DNA from: Auanema rhodensis
Lineage: Eukaryota > Nematoda > Chromadorea > Rhabditida > Rhabditidae
NCBI GenBank assembly: GCA_964057225.1
Contig: OZ059897.1
Span: 19,468,001-19,532,000 of the forward strand
DNA: 64,000 nt
Direction of reading: 5' to 3'
Shown here: piece by piece, positions 25,623 through 39,311 of the stretch
Position numbering within the stretch: position 1 is the first letter of the stretch
Layout: every line of letters starts with the position of its first letter
Program-made: the position numbers and the translations under genes
Notes under the pieces: model-generated
What the model saw: only the letters and a program-made list of their open reading frames with translations
Database searches by the model: none
What the model was told of the DNA's origin: nothing

Positions 25623-28600
25623 AAAAATTAGTTATGATCGTTTGAAAAATGATGCATTAGTGTATGTTGAGTTTCCATGTACACTCAACATTGCTTCCAA
25701 AAACATTTTGACAAAAATTTTTTCGAAAAATTTCAAAATAATTTAGCGAAAAGTAGATGTTTTTAGATTCGATTTTTCAAGGCAAAGACGATGGACAATG
25801 TTATTCAACGAAAAAATTAATTCTTCAGGGTGAAAATCGAGGATATAAGTGTGAACTTATATCAGTTGATATCTCGGTGCATTTTTAAGCTAGCGCAAAT
25901 CTGATAACACAGATCGACGCAGCTTAAAAATCCGCATCGAATGCACTATACTACATTGAGAAAAGCTTAATACAAAAATTAGTTATGATCGTTTGAAAAA
26001 TGATGCATTAGTGTATGTTGAGTTTCCATGTACACTCAACATTGCTTCCAAAAACATTTTGACAAAAATTTTTTCGAAAAATTTCAAAATAATTTAGCGA
26101 AAAGTAGATGTTTTTAGATTCGATTTTTCAAGGCAAAGACGATGGACAATGTTATTCAACGAAAAAATTAATTCTTCAGGGTGAAAATCGAGGATATAAG
26201 TGTGAACTTATATCAGTTGATATCTCGGTGCATTTTTAAGCTAGCGCAAATCTGATAACACAGATCGACGCAGCTTAAAAATCCGCATCGAATGCACTAT
26301 ACTACATTGAGAAAAGCTTAATACAAAAATTAGTTATGATCGTTTGAAAAATGATGCATTAGTGTATGTTGAGTTTCCATGTACACTCAACATTGCTTCC
26401 AAAAACATTTTGACAAAAATTTTTTCGAAAAATTTCAAAATAATTTAGCAAAAAGTAGATGTTTTTAGATTCCATTTTTCAAGGCAAAGACGATGGACAA
26501 TGTTATTCAACGAAAAAATTAATTCTTCAGGGTGAAAATCGAGGATATAAGTGTGAACTTATATCAGTTGATATCTCGGTGCATTTTTAAGCTAGCGCAA
26601 ATCTGATAACACAGATCGACGCAGCTTAAAAATCCGCATCGAATGCACTATACTACATTGAAAAACGCTTAATACAAAAATTAGTTATGATCGTTTGAAA
26701 AATGATGCATTAGTGTATGTTGAGTTTCCATGTACACTCAACATTGCTTCCAAAAACATTTTGACAAAAATTTTTTCGAAAAATTTCAAAATAATTTAGC
26801 GAAAAGTAGATGTTTTTAGATTCGATTTTTCAAGGCAAAGACGATGGACAATGTTATTCAACGAAAAAATTAATTCTTCAGGGTGAAAATCGAGGATATA
26901 AGTGTGAACTTATATCAGTTGATATCTCGGTGCATTTTTAAGCTAGCGCAAATCTGATAACACAGATCGACGCAGCTTAAAAATCCGCATCGAATGCACT
27001 ATACTACATTGAGAAAAGCTTAATACAAAAATTAGTTATGATCGTTTGAAAAATGATGCATTAGTGTTTGTTGAGTTTCCATGTACACTCAACATTGCTT
27101 CCAAAAACATTTTGACAAAAATTTTTTCGAAAAATTTCAAAATAATTTAGCAAAAAGTAGATGTTTTTAGATTCCATTTTTCAAGGCAAAGACGATGGAC
27201 AATGTTATTCAACGAAAAAATTAATTCTTCAGGGTGAAAATCGAGGATATAAGTGTGAACTTATATCAGTTGATATCTCGGTGCATTTTTAAGCTAGCGC
27301 AAATCTGATAACACAGATCGACGCAGCTTAAAAATCCGCATCGAATGCACTATACTACATTGAAAAACGCTTAATACAAAAATTAGTTATGATCGTTTGA
27401 AAAATGATGCATTAGTGTATGTTGAGTTTCCATGTACACTCAACATTGCTTCCAAAAACATTTTGACAAAAATTTTTTCGAAAAATTTCAAAATAATTTA
27501 GCGAAAAGTAGATGTTTTTAGATTCGATTTTTCAAGGCAAAGACGATGGACAATGTTATTCAACGAAAAAATTAATTCTTCAGGGTGAAAATCGAGGATA
27601 TAAGTGTGAACTTATATCAGTTGATATCTCGGTGCATTTTTAAGCTAGCGCAAATCTGATAACACAGATCGACGCAGCTTAAAAATCCGCATCGAATGCA
27701 CTATACTACATTGAGAAAAGCTTAATACAAAAATTAGTTATGATCGTTTGAAAAATGATGCATTAGTGTTTGTTGAGTTTCCATGTACACTCAACATTGC
27801 TTCCAAAAACATTTTGACAAAAATTTTTTCGAAAAATTTCAAAATAATTTAGCAAAAAGTAGATGTTTTTAGATTCCATTTTTCAAGGCAAAGACGATGG
27901 ACAATGTTATTCAACGAAAAAATTAATTCTTCAGGGTGAAAATCGAGGATATAAGTGTGAACTTATATCAGTTGATATCTCGGTGCATTTTTAAGCTAGC
28001 GCAAATCTGATAACACAGATCGACGCAGCTTAAAAATCCGCATCGAATGCACTATACTACATTGAGAAAAGCTTAATACAAAAATTAGTTATGATCGTTT
28101 GAAAAATGATGCATTAGTGTATGTTGAGTTTCCATGTACACTCAACATTGCTTCCAAAAACATTTTGACAAAAATTTTTTCGAAAAATTTCAAAATAATT
28201 TAGCAAAAAGTAGATGTTTTTAGATTCCATTTTTCAAGGCAAAGACGATGGACAATGTTATTCAACGAAAAAATTAATTCTTCAGGGTGAAAATCGAGGA
28301 TATAAGTGTGAACTTATATCAGTTGATATCTCGGTGCATTTTTAAGCTAGCGCAAATCTGATAACACAGATCGACGCAGCTTAAAAATCCGCATCGAATG
28401 CACTATACTACATTGAAAAACGCTTAATACAAAAATTAGTTATGATCGTTTGAAAAATGATGCATTAGTGTATGTTGAGTTTCCATGTACACTCAACATT
28501 GCTTCCAAAAACATTTTGACAAAAATTTTTTCGAAAAATTTCAAAATAATTTAGCGAAAAGTAGATGTTTTTAGATTCGATTTTTCAAGGCAAAGACGAT

Positions 28601-29483
28601 GGACAATGTTATTCAACGAAAAAATTAATTCTTCAGGGTGAAAATCGAGGATATAAGTGTGAACTTATATCAGTTGATATCTCGGTGCATTTTTAAGCTA
28701 GCGCAAATCTGATAACACAGATCGACGCAGCTTAAAAATCCGCATCGAATGCACTATACTACATTGAGAAAAGCTTAATACAAAAATTAGTTATGATCGT
28801 TTGAAAAATGATGCATTAGTGTTTGTTGAGTTTCCATGTACACTCAACATTGCTTCCAAAAACATTTTGACAAAAATTTTTTCGAAAAATTTCAAAATAA
28901 TTTAGCAAAAAGTAGATGTTTTTAGATTCCATTTTTCAAGGCAAAGACGATGGACAATGTTATTCAACGAAAAAATTAATTCTTCAGGGTGAAAATCGAG
29001 GATATAAGTGTGAACTTATATCAGTTGATATCTCGGTGCATTTTTAAGCTAGCGCAAATCTGATAACACAGATCGACGCAGCTTAAAAATCCGCATCGAA
29101 TGCACTATACTACATTGAAAAACGCTTAATACAAAAATTAGTTATGATCGTTTGAAAAATGATGCATTAGTGTATGTTGAGTTTCCATGTACACTCAACA
29201 TTGCTTCCAAAAACATTTTGACAAAAATTTTTTCGAAAAATTTCAAAATAATTTAGCGAAAAGTAGATGTTTTTAGATTCGATTTTTCAAGGCAAAGACG
29301 ATGGACAATGTTATTCAACGAAAAAATTAATTCTTCAGGGTGAAAATCGAGGATATAAGTGTGAACTTATATCAGTTGATATCTCGGTGCATTTTTAAGC
29401 TAGCGCAAATCTGATAACACAGATCGACGCAGCTTAAAAATCCGCATCGAATGCACTATACTACATTGAGAAAAGCTTAATAC
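25623..29483. repeat. alternating class C / consensus-like units (M74-M84)
   Basis: Class C units (M74, 75, 77, 79, 82, 84) alternate with ttccattttt units (M76, 78, 80, 81, 83). Three of the latter (M78, M80, M83) share a private gtgtttgttgag change, spaced two and three units apart, which indicates dimer and trimer duplications of one ancestral unit. M85 (gggtgagaat, cgcttgatac), just outside, is the third member of the M22/M47 type. Confidence 0.75.
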
Positions 29484-30143
29484 AAAAATTAGTTATGATC
29501 GTTTGAAAAATGATGCATTAGTGTATGTTGAGTTTCCATGTACACTCAACATTGCTTCCAAAAACATTTTGACAAAAATTTTTTCGAAAAATTTCAAAAT
29601 AATTTAGCAAAAAGTAGATGTTTTTAGATTCCTTTTTTCAAGGCAAAGACGATGGACAATGTTATTCAACGAAAAAATTATTTCTTCAGGGTGAGAATCG
29701 AGGATATAAGTGTGAACTTATATCAGTTGATATCTCGGTGCATTTTTAAGCTAGCGCAAATCTGATAACACAGATCGACGCAGCTTAAAAATCCGCATCG
29801 AATGCACTATACTACATTGAAAAACGCTTGATACAAAAATTAGTTATGATCGTTTGAAAAATGATGCATTAGTGTATGTTGAGTTTCCATGTACACTCAA
29901 CATTGCTTCCAAAAACATTTTGACAAAAATTTTTTCGAAAAATTTCAAAATAATTTAGCAAAAAGTAGATGTTTTTAGATTCCTTTTTTCAAGGCAAAGA
30001 CGATGGACAATGTTATTCAACGAAAAAATTATTTCTTCAGGGTGAAAATCGAGGATATAAGTGTGAACTTATATCAGTTGATATCTCGGTGCATTTTTAA
30101 GCTAGCGCAAATCTGATAACACAGATCGACGCAGCTTAAAAAT

Positions 30144-33100
30144 CCGGATCGAATGCACTATACTACATTAAGAAACGCTTGATACAAAAATTAGTTATGA
30201 TCGTTTGAAAAATGATGCATTAGTGTATGTTGAGTTTCCATGTACACTCAACATTGCTTCCAAAAACATTTTGACAAAAATTTTTTCGAAAAATTTCAAA
30301 ATAATTTAGCAAAAAGTAGATGTTTTTAGATTCCATTTTTCAAGGCAAAGACGATAGACAATGTTATTCAACGGAAAAGTTAATTCTTCAGGGTGAAAAT
30401 CGAGGATATAAGTGTGAACTTATATCAGTTGATATCTCGGTGCATTTTTAAGCTAGCGCAAATCTGATAACACAGATCGACGCAGCTTAAAAATCCGCAT
30501 CGAATGCACTATACTACATTGAGAAAAGCTTAATACAAAAATTAGTTATGATCGTTTGAAAAATGATGCATTAGTGTATGTTGAGTTTCCATGTACACTC
30601 AACATTGCTTCCAAAAACATTTTGACAAAAATTTTTTCGAAAAATTTCAAAATAATTTAGCAAAAAGTAGATGTTTTTAGATTCCTTTTTTCAAGGCAAA
30701 GACGATGGACAATGTTATTCAACGAGAAAATTAATTCTTCAGGGTGAAAATCGAGGATATAAGTGTGAACTTATATCAGTTGATATCTCGGTGCATTTTT
30801 AAGCTAGCGCAAATCTGATAACACAGATCGACGCAGCTTAAAAATCCGCATCGAATGCACTATACTACATTGAGAAAAGCTTAATACAAAAATTAGTTAT
30901 GATCGTTAGAAAAATGATGCATTAGTGTATGTTGAGTTTCCATGTACACTCAACATTGCTTCCAAAAACATTTTGACAAAAATTTTTTCGAAAAATTTCA
31001 AAATAATTTAGCAAAAAGTAGATGTTTTTAGATTTCATTTTTCAAGGCAAAGACGATAGACAATGTTATTCAACGAAAAAATTAATTCTTCAGGGTGAAA
31101 ATCGAGGATATAAGTGTGAACTGATATCAGTTGATATCTCGGTGCATTTTCAAGCTAGCGCAAATCTGATAACACAGATCGACGCAGCTTAAAAATCCGC
31201 ATCGAATGCACTATACTACATTGAGAAACGCTTAATACAAAAATTAGTTATGATCGTTTGAAAAATGATGCATTAGTGTATGTTGAGTTTCCATGTACAC
31301 TCAACATTGCTTCCAAAAACATTTTGACAAAAATTTTTTCGAAAAATTTCAAAATAATTTAGCGAAAAGTAGATGTTTTTAGATTCGATTTTTCAAGGCA
31401 AAGACGATGGACAATGTTATTCAACGAAAAAATTAATTCTTCAGGGTGAAAATCGAGGATATAAGTGTGAACTTATATCAGTTGATATCTCGGTGCATTT
31501 TTAAGCTAGCGCAAATCTGATAACACAGATCGACGCAGCTTAAAAATCCGCATCGAATGCACTATACTACATTGAGAAAAGCTTAATACAAAAATTAGTT
31601 ATGATCGTTTGAAAAATGATGCATTAGTGTATGTTGAGTTTCCATGTACACTCAACATTGCTTCCAAAAACATTTTGACAAAAATTTTTTCGAAAAATTT
31701 CAAAATAATTTAGCAAAAAGTAGATGTTTTTAGATTCCTTTTTTCAAGGCAAAGACGATGGACAATGTTATTCAACGAAAAAATTAATTCTTCAGGGTGA
31801 AAATCGAGGATATAAGTGTGAACTTATATCAGTTGATATCTCGGTGCATTTTTAAGCTAGCGCAAATCTGATAACACAGATCGACGCAGCTTAAAAATCC
31901 GCATCGAATGCACTATACTACATTGAGAAAAGCTTAATACAAAAATTAGTTATGATCGTTTGAAAAATGATGCATTAGTGTATGTTGAGTTTCCATGTAC
32001 ACTCAACATTGCTTCCAAAAACATTTTGACAAAAATTTTTTCGAAAAATTTCAAAATAATTTAGCAAAAAGTAGATGTTTTTAGATTCCTTTTTTCAAGG
32101 CAAAGACGATGGACAATGTTATTCAACGAAAAAATTAATTCTTCAGGGTGAAAATCGAGGATATAAGTGTGAACTTATATCAGTTGATATCTCGGTGCAT
32201 TTTTAAGCTAGCGCAAATCTGATAACACAGATCGACGCAGCTTAAAAATCCGCATCGAATGCACTATACTACATTGAGAAAAGCTTAATACAAAAATTAG
32301 TTATGATCGTTTGAAAAATGATGCATTAGTGTATGTTGAGTTTCCATGTACACTCAACATTGCTTCCAAAAACATTTTGACAAAAATTTTTTCGAAAAAT
32401 TTCAAAATAATTTAGCAAAAAGTAGATGTTTTTAGATTCCATTTTTCAAGGCAAAGACGATGGACAATGTTATTCAACGAAAAAATTAATTCTTCAGGGT
32501 GAAAATCGAGGATATAAGTGTGAACTTATATCAGTTGATATCTCGGTGCATTTTTAAGCTAGCGCAAATCTGATAACACAGATCGACGCAGCTTAAAAAT
32601 CCGCATCGAATGCACTATACTACATTGAAAAACGCTTAATACAAAAATTAGTTATGATCGTTTGAAAAATGATGCATTAGTGTATGTTGAGTTTCCATGT
32701 ACACTCAACATTGCTTCCAAAAACATTTTGACAAAAATTTTTTCGAAAAATTTCAAAATAATTTAGCAAAAAGTAGATGTTTTTAGATTCCTTTTTTCAA
32801 GGCAAAGACGATGGACAATGTTATTCAACGAAAAAATTAATTCTTCAGGGTGAAAATCGAGGATATAAGTGTGAACTTATATCAGTTGATATCTCGGTGC
32901 ATTTTTAAGCTAGCGCAAATCTGATAACACAGATCGACGCAGCTTAAAAATCCGCATCGAATGCACTATACTACATTGAGAAAAGCTTAATACAAAAATT
33001 AGTTATGATCGTTTGAAAAATGATGCATTAGTGTATGTTGAGTTTCCATGTACACTCAACATTGCTTCCAAAAACATTTTGACAAAAATTTTTTCGAAAA

Positions 33101-33302
33101 ATTTCAAAATAATTTAGCAAAAAGTAGATGTTTTTAGATTCCATTTTTCAAGGCAAAGACGATGGACAATGTTATTCAACGAAAAAATTAATTCTTCAGG
33201 GTGAAAATCGAGGATATAAGTGTGAACTTATATCAGTTGATATCTCGGTGCATTTTTAAGCTAGCGCAAATCTGATAACACAGATCGACGCAGCTTAAAA
33301 AT
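30144..33302. repeat. nine-unit duplication, copy 1
   Basis: A 3,159-bp block (9 x 351) is followed directly by its copy. Paired markers are ccggatcg with cattaagaaacgcttgat (M86 end and M95 end), gatagac with cggaaaagtt (M87, M96), cgagaaaatt (M88, M97), cgttaga with agatttcattttt, actgatatc and ttttcaagc (M89, M98), class C (M90, M99), then the ct/ct/ca/ct series of M91-M94. By eye I found no difference between the copies. The left breakpoint lies inside M86, between attatttc and ccggatcg. Confidence 0.9.
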
Positions 33303-36300
33303 CCGGATCGAATGCACTATACTACATTAAGAAACGCTTGATACAAAAATTAGTTATGATCGTTTGAAAAATGATGCATTAGTGTATGTTGAGTTTCCAT
33401 GTACACTCAACATTGCTTCCAAAAACATTTTGACAAAAATTTTTTCGAAAAATTTCAAAATAATTTAGCAAAAAGTAGATGTTTTTAGATTCCATTTTTC
33501 AAGGCAAAGACGATAGACAATGTTATTCAACGGAAAAGTTAATTCTTCAGGGTGAAAATCGAGGATATAAGTGTGAACTTATATCAGTTGATATCTCGGT
33601 GCATTTTTAAGCTAGCGCAAATCTGATAACACAGATCGACGCAGCTTAAAAATCCGCATCGAATGCACTATACTACATTGAGAAAAGCTTAATACAAAAA
33701 TTAGTTATGATCGTTTGAAAAATGATGCATTAGTGTATGTTGAGTTTCCATGTACACTCAACATTGCTTCCAAAAACATTTTGACAAAAATTTTTTCGAA
33801 AAATTTCAAAATAATTTAGCAAAAAGTAGATGTTTTTAGATTCCTTTTTTCAAGGCAAAGACGATGGACAATGTTATTCAACGAGAAAATTAATTCTTCA
33901 GGGTGAAAATCGAGGATATAAGTGTGAACTTATATCAGTTGATATCTCGGTGCATTTTTAAGCTAGCGCAAATCTGATAACACAGATCGACGCAGCTTAA
34001 AAATCCGCATCGAATGCACTATACTACATTGAGAAAAGCTTAATACAAAAATTAGTTATGATCGTTAGAAAAATGATGCATTAGTGTATGTTGAGTTTCC
34101 ATGTACACTCAACATTGCTTCCAAAAACATTTTGACAAAAATTTTTTCGAAAAATTTCAAAATAATTTAGCAAAAAGTAGATGTTTTTAGATTTCATTTT
34201 TCAAGGCAAAGACGATAGACAATGTTATTCAACGAAAAAATTAATTCTTCAGGGTGAAAATCGAGGATATAAGTGTGAACTGATATCAGTTGATATCTCG
34301 GTGCATTTTCAAGCTAGCGCAAATCTGATAACACAGATCGACGCAGCTTAAAAATCCGCATCGAATGCACTATACTACATTGAGAAACGCTTAATACAAA
34401 AATTAGTTATGATCGTTTGAAAAATGATGCATTAGTGTATGTTGAGTTTCCATGTACACTCAACATTGCTTCCAAAAACATTTTGACAAAAATTTTTTCG
34501 AAAAATTTCAAAATAATTTAGCGAAAAGTAGATGTTTTTAGATTCGATTTTTCAAGGCAAAGACGATGGACAATGTTATTCAACGAAAAAATTAATTCTT
34601 CAGGGTGAAAATCGAGGATATAAGTGTGAACTTATATCAGTTGATATCTCGGTGCATTTTTAAGCTAGCGCAAATCTGATAACACAGATCGACGCAGCTT
34701 AAAAATCCGCATCGAATGCACTATACTACATTGAGAAAAGCTTAATACAAAAATTAGTTATGATCGTTTGAAAAATGATGCATTAGTGTATGTTGAGTTT
34801 CCATGTACACTCAACATTGCTTCCAAAAACATTTTGACAAAAATTTTTTCGAAAAATTTCAAAATAATTTAGCAAAAAGTAGATGTTTTTAGATTCCTTT
34901 TTTCAAGGCAAAGACGATGGACAATGTTATTCAACGAAAAAATTAATTCTTCAGGGTGAAAATCGAGGATATAAGTGTGAACTTATATCAGTTGATATCT
35001 CGGTGCATTTTTAAGCTAGCGCAAATCTGATAACACAGATCGACGCAGCTTAAAAATCCGCATCGAATGCACTATACTACATTGAGAAAAGCTTAATACA
35101 AAAATTAGTTATGATCGTTTGAAAAATGATGCATTAGTGTATGTTGAGTTTCCATGTACACTCAACATTGCTTCCAAAAACATTTTGACAAAAATTTTTT
35201 CGAAAAATTTCAAAATAATTTAGCAAAAAGTAGATGTTTTTAGATTCCTTTTTTCAAGGCAAAGACGATGGACAATGTTATTCAACGAAAAAATTAATTC
35301 TTCAGGGTGAAAATCGAGGATATAAGTGTGAACTTATATCAGTTGATATCTCGGTGCATTTTTAAGCTAGCGCAAATCTGATAACACAGATCGACGCAGC
35401 TTAAAAATCCGCATCGAATGCACTATACTACATTGAGAAAAGCTTAATACAAAAATTAGTTATGATCGTTTGAAAAATGATGCATTAGTGTATGTTGAGT
35501 TTCCATGTACACTCAACATTGCTTCCAAAAACATTTTGACAAAAATTTTTTCGAAAAATTTCAAAATAATTTAGCAAAAAGTAGATGTTTTTAGATTCCA
35601 TTTTTCAAGGCAAAGACGATGGACAATGTTATTCAACGAAAAAATTAATTCTTCAGGGTGAAAATCGAGGATATAAGTGTGAACTTATATCAGTTGATAT
35701 CTCGGTGCATTTTTAAGCTAGCGCAAATCTGATAACACAGATCGACGCAGCTTAAAAATCCGCATCGAATGCACTATACTACATTGAAAAACGCTTAATA
35801 CAAAAATTAGTTATGATCGTTTGAAAAATGATGCATTAGTGTATGTTGAGTTTCCATGTACACTCAACATTGCTTCCAAAAACATTTTGACAAAAATTTT
35901 TTCGAAAAATTTCAAAATAATTTAGCAAAAAGTAGATGTTTTTAGATTCCTTTTTTCAAGGCAAAGACGATGGACAATGTTATTCAACGAAAAAATTAAT
36001 TCTTCAGGGTGAAAATCGAGGATATAAGTGTGAACTTATATCAGTTGATATCTCGGTGCATTTTTAAGCTAGCGCAAATCTGATAACACAGATCGACGCA
36101 GCTTAAAAATCCGCATCGAATGCACTATACTACATTGAGAAAAGCTTAATACAAAAATTAGTTATGATCGTTTGAAAAATGATGCATTAGTGTATGTTGA
36201 GTTTCCATGTACACTCAACATTGCTTCCAAAAACATTTTGACAAAAATTTTTTCGAAAAATTTCAAAATAATTTAGCAAAAAGTAGATGTTTTTAGATTC

Positions 36301-36461
36301 CATTTTTCAAGGCAAAGACGATGGACAATGTTATTCAACGAAAAAATTAATTCTTCAGGGTGAAAATCGAGGATATAAGTGTGAACTTATATCAGTTGAT
36401 ATCTCGGTGCATTTTTAAGCTAGCGCAAATCTGATAACACAGATCGACGCAGCTTAAAAAT
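33303..36461. repeat. nine-unit duplication, copy 2
   Basis: Second copy, offset exactly 3,159 bp from the first. It ends inside M104, which matches the 5' part of M95 (ttccattttt, attaattc) but has ccgcatcg and gaaaaacgc instead of ccggatcg and cattaagaaacgc. M95 is therefore a junction unit, with a 5' part from one parent and a 3' part like M86, as expected from unequal exchange within a unit. Confidence 0.88.
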
Positions 36462-38960
36462 CCGCATCGAATGCACTATACTACATTGAAAAACGCTTAA
36501 TACAAAAATTAGTTATGATCGTTTGAAAAATGATGCATTAGTGTATGTTGAGTTTCCATGTACACTCAACATTGCTTCCAAAAACATTTTGACAAAAATT
36601 TTTTCGAAAAATTTCAAAATAATTTAGCAAAAAGTAGATGTTTTTAGATTCGATTTTTCAAGGCAAAGACGATGGACAATGTTATTCAACGAAAAAATTA
36701 ATTCTTCAGGGTGAAAATCGAGGATATAAGTGTGAACTTATATCAGTTGATATCTCGGTGCATTTTTAAGCTAGCGCAAATCTGATAACACAGATCGACG
36801 CAGCTTAAAAATCCGCATCGAATGCACTATATTACATTGAGAAACGCTTGATACAAAAATTAGTTATGATCGTTTGAAAAATGATGCATTAGTGTATGTT
36901 GAGTTTCCATGTACACTCAACATTGCTTCCAAAAACATTTTGACAAAAATTTTTTCGAAAAATTTCAAAATAATTTAGCAAAAAGTAGATGTTTTTAGAT
37001 TCCTTTTTTCAAGGCAAAGACGATGGACAATGTTATTCAACGAAAAAATTATTTCTTCAGGGTGAAAATCGAGGATATAAGTGTGAACTTATATCAGTTG
37101 ATATCTCGGTGCATTTTTAAGCTAGCGCAAATCTGATAACACAGATCGACGCAGCTTAAAAATCCGCATCGAATGCACTATATTACATTGAAAAACGCTT
37201 AATACAAGAATTAGTTATGATCGTTTGAAAAATGATGCATTAGTGTATGTTGAGTTTCCATGTACACTCAACATTGCTTCCAAAAACATTTTGACAAAAA
37301 TTTTTTCGAAAAATTTCAAAATAATTTAGCAAAAAGTAGATGTTTTTAGATTCCATTTTTCAAGGCAAAGACGATGGACAATGTTATTCAACGAAAAAAT
37401 TAATTCTTCAGGGTGAAAATCGAGGATATAAGTGTGAACTTATATCAGTTGATATCTCGGTGCATTTTTAAGCTAGCGCAAATCTGATAACACAGATCGA
37501 CGCAGCTTAAAAATCCGCATCGAATGCACTATACTACATTGAAAAACGCTTAATACAAAAATTAGTTATGATCGTTTGAAAAATGATGCATTAGTGTATG
37601 TTGAGTTTCCATGTACACTCAACATTGCTTCCAAAAACATTTTGACAAAAATTTTTTCGAAAAATTTCAAAATAATTTAGCAAAAAGTAGATGTTTTTAG
37701 ATTCCTTTTTTCAAGGCAAAGACGATGGACAATGTTATTCAACGAAAAAATTAATTCTTCAGGGTGAAAATCGAGGATATAAGTGTTAACTTATATCAGT
37801 TGATATCTCGGTGCATTTTTAAGCTAGCGCAAATCTGATAACACAGATCGACGCAGCTTAAAAATCCGCATCGAATGCACTATACTACATTGAGAAAAGC
37901 TTAATACAAAAATTAGTTATGATCGTTTGAAAAATGATGCATTAGTGTATGTTGAGTTTCCATGTACACTCAACATTGCTTCCAAAAACATTTTGACAAA
38001 AATTTTTTCGAAAAATTTCAAAATAATTTAGCAAAAAGTAGATGTTTTTAGATTCCATTTTTCAAGGCAAAGACGATGGACAATGTTATTCAACGAAAAA
38101 ATTAATTCTTCAGGGTGAAAATCGAGGATATAAGTGTGAACTTATATCAGTTGATATCTCGGTGCATTTTTAAGCTAGCGCAAATCTGATAACACAGATC
38201 GACGCAGCTTAAAAATCCGCATCGAATGCACTATACTACATTGAAAAACGCTTAATACAAAAATTAGTTATGATCGTTTGAAAAATGATGCATTAGTGTA
38301 TGTTGAGTTTCCATGTACACTCAACATTGCTTCCAAAAACATTTTGACAAAAATTTTTTCGAAAAATTTCAAAATAATTTAGCAAAAAGTAGATGTTTTT
38401 AGATTCGATTTTTCAAGGCAAAGACGATGGACAATGTTATTCAACGAAAAAATTAATTCTTCAGGGTGAAAATCGAGGATATAAGTGTGAACTTATATCA
38501 GTTGATATCTCGGTGCATTTTTAAGCTAGCGCAAATCTGATAACACAGATCGACGCAGCTTAAAAATCCGCATCGAATGCACTATATTACATTGAGAAAC
38601 GCTTGATACAAAAATTAGTTATGATCGTTTGAAAAATGATGCATTAGTGTATGTTGAGTTTCCATGTACACTCAACATTGCTTCCAAAAACATTTTGACA
38701 AAAATTTTTTCGAAAAATTTCAAAATAATTTAGCAAAAAGTAGATGTTTTTAGATTCCTTTTTTCAAGGCAAAGACGATGGACAATGTTATTCAACGAAA
38801 AAATTATTTCTTCAGGGTGAAAATCGAGGATATAAGTGTGAACTTATATCAGTTGATATCTCGGTGCATTTTTAAGCTAGCGCAAATCTGATAACACAGA
38901 TCGACGCAGCTTAAAAATCCGCATCGAATGCACTATATTACATTGAAAAACGCTTAATAC
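35802..38960. repeat. five-unit duplication (M103-M106 and M108-M111)
   Basis: M103-M106 and M108-M111 match at 1,755 bp: ttcctttttt; ttccattttt; gcaaaaag with ttcgattttt ending gagaaacgcttgat; then attatttc with ctatatta. Each is followed by a caagaatt unit (M107, M112), the first two of that class in the window. M107 has ttccattttt, whereas M112 has ttcctttttt with cgagaaaatt like later E units. M108 has a private gttaac in the GTGA loop. Confidence 0.8.
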
Positions 38961-39311
38961 AAGAATTAGTTATGATCGTTTGAAAAATGATGCATTAGTG
39001 TATGTTGAGTTTCCATGTACACTCAACATTGCTTCCAAAAACATTTTGACAAAAATTTTTTCGAAAAATTTCAAAATAATTTAGCAAAAAGTAGATGTTT
39101 TTAGATTCCTTTTTTCAAGGCAAAGACGATGGACAATGTTATTCAACGAGAAAATTAATTCTTCAGGGTGAAAATCGAGGATATAAGTGTGAACTTATAT
39201 CAGTTGATATCTCGGTGCATTTTTAAGCTAGCGCAAATCTGATAACACAGATCGACGCAGCTTAAAAATCCGCATCGAATGCACTATACTACATTGAAAA
39301 ACGCTTAATAC

